The notes: a model not told the origin generated them from the sequence alone. Shown: positions 1 through 4,681, counted from the stretch's first letter. The stretch is 5,649 bases of DNA from an uncultured Fusobacterium sp. (GCA_900541465.1 UQJY01000029.1:1-5649); one strand, 5' to 3'. Program-made: numbers and translations.

Positions 1-85
1 AAACTTTGTTTTCCATTAAAACGGCTGTTCTGTCTTTCTGTTCTTTTAAAATTAACGATATGCCAGATTTAGTTTTTATTTTCAT
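1..85 (-). CDS. Partial small phage protein, cut by the left window edge
   Basis: The ATG (83-85) directly follows the TAA of the zinc-ribbon gene, with a good ribosome site (GGAGG, 8 bases upstream) lying inside the last codons of that gene. Twenty-eight codons are open to the window edge, so the C-terminus is missing. The visible N-terminus (MKIKTKSGISLILKEQKDRT, then AVLMENKV) is basic and alternates hydrophobic and charged residues, as in a beta-rich small domain, but I do not recognise a family. It is translationally coupled to the upstream gene and appears to be the next member of the same operon. Only the start and the strand are secure. Confidence 0.6.
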   Translation of the reverse strand, partial: MKIKTKSGISLILKEQKDRTAVLMENKV

Positions 86-277
86 TTAATCTTCCTCCCA
101 CTCTGCTATATCTTCAACATCAAATGCAGATATTTCTCTACAATTTGGACAATAATATATTCCTGAAAATAATTCTATAGCTTGTTCTTCATCATATATA
201 GTATTTTTATTCTCATCAATATTATATCCATTTAAAAATTCATAAACTGTTTCACCGCAACATTTACATTTCCACAT
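86..277 (-). CDS. Small zinc-ribbon protein (63 aa)
   Basis: The protein has two cysteine knuckles, C4-K-C-C7-G near the N-terminus and C43-P-N-C46 about 35 residues later. This is the pattern of a single zinc ribbon. The segment between and after them is acidic (DEEQ, EWEED), which favours a protein-interaction or structural zinc site over direct DNA contact, although that is inference. The ATG abuts the TAA of the upstream gene, and the ribosome site is the GAGGTGG encoded by that gene's last codons. The same 16-base site-plus-start sequence occurs at the 124-aa gene. Small zinc-ribbon proteins of unknown function are common in phage early regions. No enzymatic motif is present and the exact family is not recognised. 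Confidence 0.8.
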   Translation of the reverse strand: MWKCKCCGETVYEFLNGYNIDENKNTIYDEEQAIELFSGIYYCPNCREISAFDVEDIAEWEED

Positions 278-290
278 TTATTCCACCTCT
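275..290 (-). repeat. 16-base ribosome-site/start repeat, copy 1
   Basis: AGAGGTGGAATAAATG is identical here and at 939-954. It spans the ribosome site and the ATG of the zinc-ribbon gene. At this copy it also encodes the end of the upstream protein (GluValGlu-stop). It may reflect shuffling of a standard initiation cassette or selection on the ribosome site. Confidence 0.6.
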
Positions 291-583
291 TTAAATTTTG
301 ATAAAAATTCATTACTTAATCTAAAATTAAAACCACAGTCTTTTAAAAAATCAATATTTTCAAGAATTTCATTTTCAGAAAAAGCTAATATATTTTTATG
401 TTTCATATTTACAGTAACAAAATTTTCAATAAGAGGTTCAAAATAGTCGTTTGGAGATATGCAAATTGATTTTTCTATTTTTATTTTAAATCCAAAACAG
501 CTCGTTATATTTTCAAAGTCCCATATATTGTTTATAATTTTGCATTTTCTATATTTAATTTTTCTTTTATTCCATGCTCTCAT
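278..583 (-). CDS. Hypothetical phage protein (101 aa)
   Basis: I chose the ATG at 581-583 because GAGGTG sits four bases upstream. The longer reading starts at a TTG (593-595) that has no ribosome site in front of it. The gene overlaps the end of the 124-aa gene by 17 bases, so translation is probably coupled. The N-terminus MRAWNKRKIKYRKC is strongly basic and recalls the RAW-D/N-K opening of YopX-type phage proteins. The rest, with segments around WDFENITSCFGFKI and ENIDFLKDCGFNFRL, does not fit YopX, so I leave it unassigned. The C-terminus (KFKEVE) is encoded by codons that also form the ribosome site of the zinc-ribbon gene. No signal peptide or membrane segment is visible. Confidence 0.7.
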   Translation of the reverse strand: MRAWNKRKIKYRKCKIINNIWDFENITSCFGFKIKIEKSICISPNDYFEPLIENFVTVNMKHKNILAFSENEILENIDFLKDCGFNFRLSNEFLSKFKEVE

Positions 584-941
584 CTTCCACCTCAATTATT
601 ATATTTTCATCTTGGTAATATATATTATTGTCAGCTCCTAAACTTTCAATCCATTTTTCATAAGCAGATACAAGATTTTTAAATTCTTCTGTATCGTAGG
701 AAATTCTATCTTCCATATCTTCATATCCTAGATTGCTAACATTATCATCTATCATATGCCTTATATCCCAATAAGGATTTTCAAAAACTTTTTCTTTAGT
801 AGTTCCATAAAAAACTTTACCCTCTGATGATAATTCTTTTATATAATCAACATCATCAGCATCAACAATTTCTATATCTCCAAAGTTATTAATATAGCAG
901 ACACATTCACCTTTATAATCTTTTAATTTAATTTTTTTCAT
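567..941 (-). CDS. Hypothetical acidic phage protein (124 aa)
   Basis: The ATG (939-941) is preceded by AGAGGTGGAATAA, a strong GAGGTG ribosome site with six-base spacing, 11 bases after the stop of the membrane-protein gene. The first 30 residues look like short beta strands (ECVCYINNFGDIEIVDADDVDYI). The middle is rich in Asp and Glu (GYEDMEDRISYDTEEF), and the end is acidic again (IIIEVEDESME). The very acidic character could suit a DNA-mimic or anti-repressor or anti-restriction role, but composition alone cannot show that. I recognise no domain. Its tail codons carry the ribosome site of the following gene, which overlaps it. It lies in the block of small genes downstream of the methyltransferase. 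Confidence 0.75.
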   Translation of the reverse strand: MKKIKLKDYKGECVCYINNFGDIEIVDADDVDYIKELSSEGKVFYGTTKEKVFENPYWDIRHMIDDNVSNLGYEDMEDRISYDTEEFKNLVSAYEKWIESLGADNNIYYQDENIIIEVEDESME

Positions 942-954
942 TTATTCCACCTCT
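939..954 (-). repeat. 16-base ribosome-site/start repeat, copy 2
   Basis: Identical to the copy at 275-290, here spanning the ribosome site and ATG of the 124-aa gene. It begins within the TAG stop of the membrane-protein gene, so it is mostly intergenic and not constrained by protein coding as the other copy is. Confidence 0.6.
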
Positions 955-1234
955 ACAAAAATCTTTTTATAAATTTTCTTATTTTTGATTCTATAAACAC
1001 AATAAAATTTTCAATTTTATTTGATGTAATTGTAAAAACACATTCTAAAAAACTAAAAAATAAATATAACATAAAAAATTCTGAAAATAATAAAGCTGTT
1101 ATTACAGCGGAATATAATTCTTTTTTATCTCTTAAGTTGTGTGTATATTCATGGTAAAATGCTATTATTAAGACACATCTAGGAGCTATACAAAAGAATA
1201 TTATTAACCAAAATACTATCTCGTTAAAATTCAC
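953..1234 (-). CDS. Small two-helix membrane protein (93 aa)
   Basis: The start is GTG (1232-1234), placed directly after the TAA of the methyltransferase gene. Its GAGGTG ribosome site lies six bases upstream, inside the methyltransferase's last codons. Two hydrophobic stretches, about residues 6-26 and 43-68, are separated by a short polar loop (HEYTHNLRDKKELY). The C-terminal 20 residues are basic (SKIRKFIKRFL). By the positive-inside rule the basic tail should be cytoplasmic, which makes both ends cytoplasmic with a short outside loop; this is inference. Small membrane proteins of this size in phage early regions include superinfection-exclusion proteins and holin-like proteins, but neither can be claimed here. 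The HEYTH string fits HExxH by letter, yet the protein is too short for a known metalloprotease. Confidence 0.75.
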   Translation of the reverse strand: MNFNEIVFWLIIFFCIAPRCVLIIAFYHEYTHNLRDKKELYSAVITALLFSEFFMLYLFFSFLECVFTITSNKIENFIVFIESKIRKFIKRFL

Positions 1235-1717
1235 TTAAACCACCTCTTTTATAAAAACTAACCAATGAGTTTTTGCCCTTTTATTACCAAAAAGTGGCCG
1301 TATATTTGTAAGTTTTAAAATTTCAGATAATTTTATTTGTTCTTCATTCCATTTAAAAATTAAAATTCCATAAGGCTCTAAAATTCTGAAACATTCAGAA
1401 AATCCTTTTTTAATATCTTCTTGCCAATTTTTACTAAGTTGGCCATATTTCTTTTTTAACCAACTTTTTTCTCCAACTCTCAATAAATGTGGCGGGTCAA
1501 ATACCACCAACTTAAAAGAATTTTCAGGAAAAGGTATGTTTCTAAAATCGGCCACAATATCTGGATTTATTTTTAATTTACGGTCATCACATAAAACATC
1601 TTCAAATTCTCTATTATCCATAAATACTGTATCTTCTCTATCTTTTTGAAACCAAAACATTTTAGAGCCACAGCATACATCAATTATTTTTTTATCCACC
1701 TCTTTATCCTTTCCCAT
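1235..1717 (-). CDS. Class I SAM-dependent methyltransferase, compact phage type
   Basis: The product is a single Rossmann-like methyltransferase domain of 160 residues. The S-adenosylmethionine site appears as IIDVCCGSKMFW (residues 11-22). An acidic second-strand residue sits in FMDNREF (32-38), a DIVADFRNIPF segment follows (53-63), and the motif IV position is FDPPHLL (73-79). Then come GILIFKWNE and a final strand, HWLVFIKEV. DPPH occupies the place of the DPPY of N6-adenine methyltransferases, but there is no separate target-recognition domain, so the substrate (DNA, RNA or other) is unknown. No restriction enzyme lies nearby, so it is an orphan, perhaps protecting phage DNA. The ATG at 1715-1717 has only a weak ribosome site. 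GTG at 1697-1699 has AAAGGA seven bases upstream and would give an N-terminus of MDKKIIDVCCGS, closer to where the domain begins. The gene overlaps the 28-aa ORF. Confidence 0.87.
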   Translation of the reverse strand: MGKDKEVDKKIIDVCCGSKMFWFQKDREDTVFMDNREFEDVLCDDRKLKINPDIVADFRNIPFPENSFKLVVFDPPHLLRVGEKSWLKKKYGQLSKNWQEDIKKGFSECFRILEPYGILIFKWNEEQIKLSEILKLTNIRPLFGNKRAKTHWLVFIKEVV

Positions 1718-1770
1718 AGGCTTAATCTTCCACAGATGAAAGAGCCTTGTTTTTTAATTTTTAGTTTCAT
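1684..1770 (-). CDS. Short cationic peptide ORF (28 aa) leading into the methyltransferase
   Basis: The ATG (1768-1770) has a textbook ribosome site, AGGAG seven bases upstream, better than that of the methyltransferase it overlaps. The frame encodes 28 residues: MKLKIKKQGSFICG followed by RLSLWERIKRWIKK. About ten of these are Lys or Arg, and the second half could form an amphipathic cationic helix. The ORF ends in A AAA AAA TAA and overlaps the methyltransferase by 34 bases (ATG start) or 16 bases (GTG start). It could be a leader peptide that couples translation of the methyltransferase, an independent micro-protein, or the N-terminus of a frameshift fusion. It follows the double-hairpin gap after HU. 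No homologous family is recognised. Confidence 0.5.
   Translation of the reverse strand: MKLKIKKQGSFICGRLSLWERIKRWIKK
1687..1693 (-). other. Candidate -1 frameshift heptamer (A AAA AAA) before a stop
   Basis: In the frame of the 28-aa ORF the last codons read ATA AAA AAA TAA, so a run of seven A forms A_AAA_AAA immediately before the stop codon. This heptamer is a known slippery sequence in bacterial frameshifting. A -1 slip makes the next codon ATA, which is Ile11 of the methyltransferase, so the frames join exactly. A purine-rich GAGGTGG sits just upstream, although closer than the usual spacing of a -1 stimulator. Runs of seven A arise often by chance in AT-rich DNA, so this is only a candidate. 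Confidence 0.35.
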
Positions 1771-1784
1771 GTATTTTCTCCTAT

Positions 1785-1814
1785 GTTATAATAAAGGTGC
1801 TTACAGGCTCTCAA
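1785..1814 (-). promoter_or_regulatory. Weak sigma70-like promoter candidate
   Basis: TTGAGA (1809-1814) and TATAAC (1785-1790) each match the consensus in five of six positions, with an 18-base spacer. The -35 lies in the loop of the long hairpin. Transcription would start almost in the ribosome site of the 28-aa ORF, leaving a very short leader, which counts against it. In AT-rich DNA such matches are frequent. Confidence 0.2.
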
Positions 1815-1828
1815 TCTATAAGCACCTT
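1794..1828 (-). terminator. Ten-base-pair hairpin after HU, possible terminator or attenuator
   Basis: AAGGTGCTTA and TAAGCACCTT form a perfect ten-base-pair stem around a 15-base loop. On the minus strand the stem is followed by TATTATAAC, which is only partly U-rich, so termination would be weak. It sits between the HU stop and the ribosome site of the 28-aa ORF, where it could lower downstream transcription, protect an mRNA end or mark a processing site. Confidence 0.4.
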
Positions 1829-1829
1829 G

Positions 1830-1860
1830 AGATAGTATTTATTACCAGTAAATGCTATCT
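1830..1860. terminator. Hairpin overlapping the HU stop codon, U-tract on plus strand
   Basis: The arms AGATAGTATTTA (1830-1841) and TAAATGCTATCT (1849-1860) form a 12-pair stem with one T-G wobble when read on the plus strand, around a seven-base loop. They are followed there by CTTTTTATTTTT. Read as RNA this is terminator-like for plus-strand transcription. The T-run is also the complement of the Lys codons at the end of HU, so it may be incidental. On the minus strand the stem has one C-A mismatch, includes the HU TAG stop, and lacks a following U-tract. Confidence 0.35.
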
Positions 1861-2157
1861 CTTTTTATTTTTCTTAACAGGTTTGTTAAGTCTATCTTCT
1901 AAGTCTCTTCCGACTTTAAATTTTATATATTTTTTAGGAGTAATTTTAATATCTTCTCCTGTTCTTGGGTTTCTTCCCATTTCTCTTTTATAAACTCTTC
2001 TTTCAAAAGTTCCGAATCCTCTAAAAATTAAAACTTCGTTTTTCTCTAAAGCCTCTTTCATGGTTTCGATAAAAACCTCAGTTTGTCTTTTAGCCTCTTC
2101 CATAGTTGGAAGATTCCCATTTTTCATTAATAGTTCAGCAAATTCAGTTTTTTTCAT
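1855..2157 (-). CDS. HU/IHF-family DNA-binding protein
   Basis: At 100 residues this is slightly longer than the usual 90 or so of HU. The N-terminal helices (MKKTEFAELL through EALEKN, about 1-40) form the dimer body. VLIFRGFGTFERR (42-54) is the hallmark beta segment, and GRNPRTGEDIKI (61-72) is the DNA-bending arm with the intercalating proline at P64. RVYKREM and ITPKKYIKFKVG flank the arm. A basic tail (NKPVKKNKKR) extends beyond the core. Such proteins bind and bend DNA non-specifically as dimers. The ATG overlaps the TGA of the 40-aa gene (ATGA), and GGAG lies ten bases upstream inside that gene. Being directly downstream of RecT suggests a role in phage recombination, replication or DNA condensation; this is inference. 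The gene ends in a hairpin. Confidence 0.93.
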   Translation of the reverse strand: MKKTEFAELLMKNGNLPTMEEAKRQTEVFIETMKEALEKNEVLIFRGFGTFERRVYKREMGRNPRTGEDIKITPKKYIKFKVGRDLEDRLNKPVKKNKKR

Positions 2158-2276
2158 TTTCTTTTCTCTCCTTTTTTCTTAGATTTTTTATTTTCATTGA
2201 CTTTTACATAATAAGCCCTTACAGGCTCAGTATAAAAACCATTATGAACTGTTACAGTAATATATTTATCTTTCAT
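2154..2276 (-). CDS. Small basic protein (40 aa) coupled to HU
   Basis: The ATG (2274-2276) is preceded by AGAGAGGTGA, an excellent match to the anti-Shine-Dalgarno, 14 bases after the RecT stop. The first 26 residues read as two short strands (KYITVTVHNGFYTEPV, RAYYVKV). The remaining 14 are almost all polar and mainly Lys (ENKKSKKKGEKRK). The stop TGA overlaps the HU start in ATGA, and the Gly-Glu codons near the end supply the HU ribosome site, so the two genes are tightly coupled. I do not recognise a family. The lysine tail would allow contact with nucleic acid or with acidic partners. The strong ribosome site and the clean overlap are the main reasons to accept it as a gene. Confidence 0.7.
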   Translation of the reverse strand: MKDKYITVTVHNGFYTEPVRAYYVKVNENKKSKKKGEKRK

Positions 2277-2290
2277 AAAATCACCTCTCT

Positions 2291-3196
2291 TTATTGAGGG
2301 TCATTAAATAAACCTGCTATTTCATCAGCTGTACTTTTATTTTCTTCTGCTACATTTTCCTCTTTTATAATTTCTCCTGTTTCTTGGTCCACTACTTCTG
2401 CATCTTCAAAAACATTCATTTCAGTAGTTTCAGCCTGTACAACTTCTTTTGTTTCTTTATTAACTTCAAAAGTTCCGTTATCTTTTCTAAGATTTTCAAT
2501 CATTTCAACCGAGATTGGTAACCATTTAAGCATTTTCTTAGTTACTGTTTTCATTGCCATTTCTTCAAAGTTCTTTACCCAGATGTCATTTTTAAATTTA
2601 CCTTTTCTATATTTTTCCTCGTGCTGTTCAATTTCTTTTCTTGTCATATATTCAAAGGCTTTTGTTCCGTCTTTAAGGATTGCTACAGAATAGAATCCAA
2701 CAATAAAACCTCTTCCATCTGGATGAGTGAAAGCTGGTTTATGTGTCAATTTTCTTTCCAATCCATACTCAATAGTAAATTCATCATTACTGTAAACAGG
2801 ATAAGCATAAATGTCTGAAAGCTGACCTGTACGTCTTAATAACTCAATCATTCCTTTGTATCCAAGTTGTAATTGACATTCAGTAGTTCCAAGTTTTGTA
2901 TTTTTAAATGGTATTAAATAACATTGTCCAAGAACACCCGGCTCAAGTCCAAGTTGTGCTACTGTCATTAAAGAGCCTAATAAACTTGGTACTGAACATT
3001 CAGCAAGTTTTGGGTTTTGTCTTACACAAGTTATTGCTATTCTAGTAAATCTGTCACTATTTAAGTGTTGTGGAAGAGCTGCTGCAAATTGCTCTTTACC
3101 TGCCTCGATAACATCAAATATTGTTCTTTTTTTCTCTGCAACCTGTCCGCCTACTTTTGCTGCTAAGTTGTTTTTTGCTGTTTTAACTTCTGCCAT
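2291..3196 (-). CDS. recT: RecT-family single-strand annealing protein
   Basis: This 301-residue protein has the RecT core. It includes TRIAITCVRQNPKLAECS (51-68), LMTVAQLGLEPG (76-87), GQCYLIPF (90-97) and LQLGYKGMIELLRRTG (109-124). The later block is DIWVKNFEEMAMKTVTKKML (204-223). RecT proteins bind single-stranded DNA, form oligomeric filaments or rings, and anneal complementary strands without ATP. They work with a 5'-3' exonuclease, here the YqaJ-type enzyme two genes upstream. The C-terminal 60 residues are acidic and low in complexity (ETTEMNVFEDAEVVDQETGE, ending GLFNDPQ), as in many phage annealases. The ATG (3194-3196) has AAGGAGG ten bases upstream and follows the stop of the 70-aa gene after two bases. 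Full length, with no lesion seen. Confidence 0.95.
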   Translation of the reverse strand: MAEVKTAKNNLAAKVGGQVAEKKRTIFDVIEAGKEQFAAALPQHLNSDRFTRIAITCVRQNPKLAECSVPSLLGSLMTVAQLGLEPGVLGQCYLIPFKNTKLGTTECQLQLGYKGMIELLRRTGQLSDIYAYPVYSNDEFTIEYGLERKLTHKPAFTHPDGRGFIVGFYSVAILKDGTKAFEYMTRKEIEQHEEKYRKGKFKNDIWVKNFEEMAMKTVTKKMLKWLPISVEMIENLRKDNGTFEVNKETKEVVQAETTEMNVFEDAEVVDQETGEIIKEENVAEENKSTADEIAGLFNDPQ

Positions 3197-3198
3197 TT

Positions 3199-3411
3199 TT
3201 ATTTATCCTCCTTGAAAAATTCTTTTCTCCATTTTTTTATTTGTCTGTCAATTTTCCTGATTATTTTTTCCTTATCCTTATCTGAGAAAGTCGCCTCGCA
3301 CTTTTCAGATTTAAAAGGATTTTGAACTGTACAACATACAGTTTTCTTATTTACAGGATAGAACTTTAATTCAAGTTCAAATTTTCCGAATATATGTTTT
3401 ATCGTTTCCAA
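3199..3411 (-). CDS. Small basic protein (70 aa), TTG start, upstream of recT
   Basis: The start is TTG (3409-3411). No in-frame ATG exists near the N-terminus, and a strong GGAGG lies five bases upstream, so the unusual start is well supported. The gene overlaps the end of the 62-aa membrane protein by 13 bases, and its ribosome site is encoded by that protein's Arg-Arg-Asn codons. The N-terminal half alternates strands (FGKFELELKFYPV, TVCCTVQNPF). The C-terminal half is a charged helix (DKEKIIRKIDRQIKKWRKEF). Two adjacent cysteines (CC) occur mid-protein, without a second pair for a zinc site. Its place between exonuclease and RecT suggests an accessory part in recombination, but no known family is recognised. 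Confidence 0.75.
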   Translation of the reverse strand: METIKHIFGKFELELKFYPVNKKTVCCTVQNPFKSEKCEATFSDKDKEKIIRKIDRQIKKWRKEFFKEDK

Positions 3412-3587
3412 TTATTCCTCCTTCTCTGTTCTTCTCTTTTTCTGAAATGTTCCTCGCATTCTTTTAAAAATTCTTGGTACTTTCTTTCTATTTCTCTTTG
3501 CTTTTTTAAATCATCTGTAATTGACCATACGGAAAATATAAGACCAACTGTACAAATAACTATGCCTAGTATTTTTAAATGTTCCAT
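3399..3587 (-). CDS. Membrane-anchored coiled-coil protein (62 aa)
   Basis: Residues 4-22 (LKILGIVICTVGLIFSVWS) form one hydrophobic helix. The rest is a highly charged helix (DDLKKQREIERKYQEFLKEC through RKREEQRRR) with coiled-coil-like heptads. The very short N-terminus and basic C-terminal side suggest the long part lies in the cytoplasm; a signal anchor fits better than a cleaved signal peptide. The ATG (3585-3587) abuts the TAA of the exonuclease gene, and AAAGGTGAG from that gene's last codons is its ribosome site. A membrane protein between exonuclease and RecT is unexpected. It may tether DNA-processing proteins to the membrane or act on the host envelope; both ideas are inference. 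No family recognised. Confidence 0.75.
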   Translation of the reverse strand: MEHLKILGIVICTVGLIFSVWSITDDLKKQREIERKYQEFLKECEEHFRKREEQRRRNNWKR

Positions 3588-4670
3588 TTAACTCACCTTT
3601 AAAAATTTTGTTTCTTTCATAGTTGTATATTGTTTTTCCATTCCTTTTAGTTCCTCATTTTCAGAGAAAAATCTTTTCTTATCGAATGTGGCTCTATTCT
3701 GAGAAATTATTGTAAACTTATAATCTCCTGCTGTGGCTTTCTTGCAGTCATTTTCATTCATCTCTTTTAAAATTTCCTGCTCTATTAATTTTTTCTTTTT
3801 CTCAAGAGACTCTATTTCATTTTTAAGGGCTTTGTACTGCTCTCCCTTGTCCTTTATCATCTCAAGCTCGACAACCTCATCAGCGGAGCTGTCAGAGGCT
3901 GACAGAAGATATTTTGAATATGCCTCTGTCCCGTCTGGCATAGGTGGAACTTCTTTCAAAATATTTTCATTCCAAAATTCAATACATTTCTCTTGTATAA
4001 GTCTTATATCTTCATCACTTCTTTCAATGTAAAATTCTTTGTAAGTATTTCCACCAATAAGACAAGCAATATAAGCATAATTCAAACCTGTTACACCTAA
4101 GTAGTGCTGTACTTGAGCAAAATAAGAATCAGGGATTGTTTCACCTTTCCATTCTTTTCCTGCAAAAGTATTAGCTGTTTTAATTTCTACAACTCCCCAG
4201 CCTTTTTCAAGGTCATAGCACATACCGTCAACATTTGCTACAAGACAACCCTTTTTCATTGTGAACGGTACTTCATAACAGAAAAAATCATCATGCAGTC
4301 TTTGAAATTCTTTAAATACTACAGGCTCTAAATTATGTCCCCAGTGTGTGTATTTGTTTCCCTTGAAGTCTGAGCCGTGTATTTTATCTGTGTAAACATC
4401 AATAATACTTTTATAAGGATTTACACCAATAACAGCTCCTGCATCACTTCCACCAATTCCGTTTCCTCTTATGTTTTCCCATTCCTCAGTATCTGCATAG
4501 TGGACTATCTCCACATCTTGAGGAACTATTTTCTTTAATTGCTCCTCGTCCATCTCTCTAATTTTTGTTTCTGCTGTCTGAATAAAGTTTTCTAATTCTT
4601 CTTTTCTCATTCTCCAGAAACCAGTCAAGCCTAATTCTTTTGCTTTTTCCCTTAGTTCTTTTAAAGTCAT
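3588..4670 (-). CDS. YqaJ/lambda-exonuclease-type viral recombinase nuclease
   Basis: With the ATG at 4668-4670 the protein has 360 residues. Residues 1-31 (TLKELREKAKELGLTGFWRM and on) resemble a SAP or Rho-N helix-extended-helix DNA-binding unit. The YqaJ nuclease core follows: GIGGSDAGAVIGVNPY (71-86), HWGHNLEPVVFKEF (109-122, with E115), NVDGM (146-150, with D148), VVEIKTA (160-166, with E162 and K164) and YFAQVQHYLGVTG (183-195). D148, E162 and K164 fit the metal-binding D...ExK triad of the lambda-exonuclease fold. Residues 275-305 form a coiled coil before the usual C-terminal segment (ATFDKKRFF). Such enzymes resect one strand of duplex ends to feed RecT. A GTG at 4707-4709 would add 13 residues but has no ribosome site, while AGGAG lies 11 bases before the ATG. 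Confidence 0.93.
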   Translation of the reverse strand: MTLKELREKAKELGLTGFWRMRKEELENFIQTAETKIREMDEEQLKKIVPQDVEIVHYADTEEWENIRGNGIGGSDAGAVIGVNPYKSIIDVYTDKIHGSDFKGNKYTHWGHNLEPVVFKEFQRLHDDFFCYEVPFTMKKGCLVANVDGMCYDLEKGWGVVEIKTANTFAGKEWKGETIPDSYFAQVQHYLGVTGLNYAYIACLIGGNTYKEFYIERSDEDIRLIQEKCIEFWNENILKEVPPMPDGTEAYSKYLLSASDSSADEVVELEMIKDKGEQYKALKNEIESLEKKKKLIEQEILKEMNENDCKKATAGDYKFTIISQNRATFDKKRFFSENEELKGMEKQYTTMKETKFLKVS

Positions 4671-4681
4671 ATATTTTTCAT

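Noticed and set aside
278..583. YopX-family assignment from the MRAWNK opening
   Set aside because: Only the first few residues resemble that family. The remaining 90 residues show no matching pattern.
593..595. TTG start four codons upstream of the 101-aa gene's ATG
   Set aside because: No ribosome site precedes it, and it would place GAGGTGG inside the coding sequence just before a usable ATG.
459..641. Plus-strand open frame of 60 codons, very hydrophobic
   Set aside because: It is the mirror of two minus-strand genes and made of Phe/Leu/Ile codons that arise opposite Lys/Glu-rich coding. It has no ribosome site.
1139..1153. HEYTH in the membrane protein, matching the HExxH zinc-protease pattern
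   Set aside because: The protein has only 93 residues, with no third ligand or protease fold visible. The string lies in the polar loop between two helices, and a five-letter pattern with two free positions occurs by chance.
1646..1993. Plus-strand open frame of 115 codons across the HU-methyltransferase gap
   Set aside because: It runs antisense to the ends of two well-supported genes and through both hairpins, and its product has no recognisable domain. Its length is explained by AT-rich antisense reading.
2106..2297. Plus-strand open frame of 63 codons opposite HU and the 40-aa gene
   Set aside because: Antisense to two coupled genes with good ribosome sites, and itself a low-complexity Phe/Ser product.
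3733..4032. Plus-strand open frame of 99 codons inside the exonuclease
   Set aside because: Fully antisense to the conserved exonuclease gene. The Ser/Phe-rich product is a typical shadow of Glu/Lys-rich coding.
4104..4331. Plus-strand open frame of 75 codons inside the exonuclease
   Set aside because: Antisense to the catalytic core of the nuclease, with no initiation signal or family resemblance.
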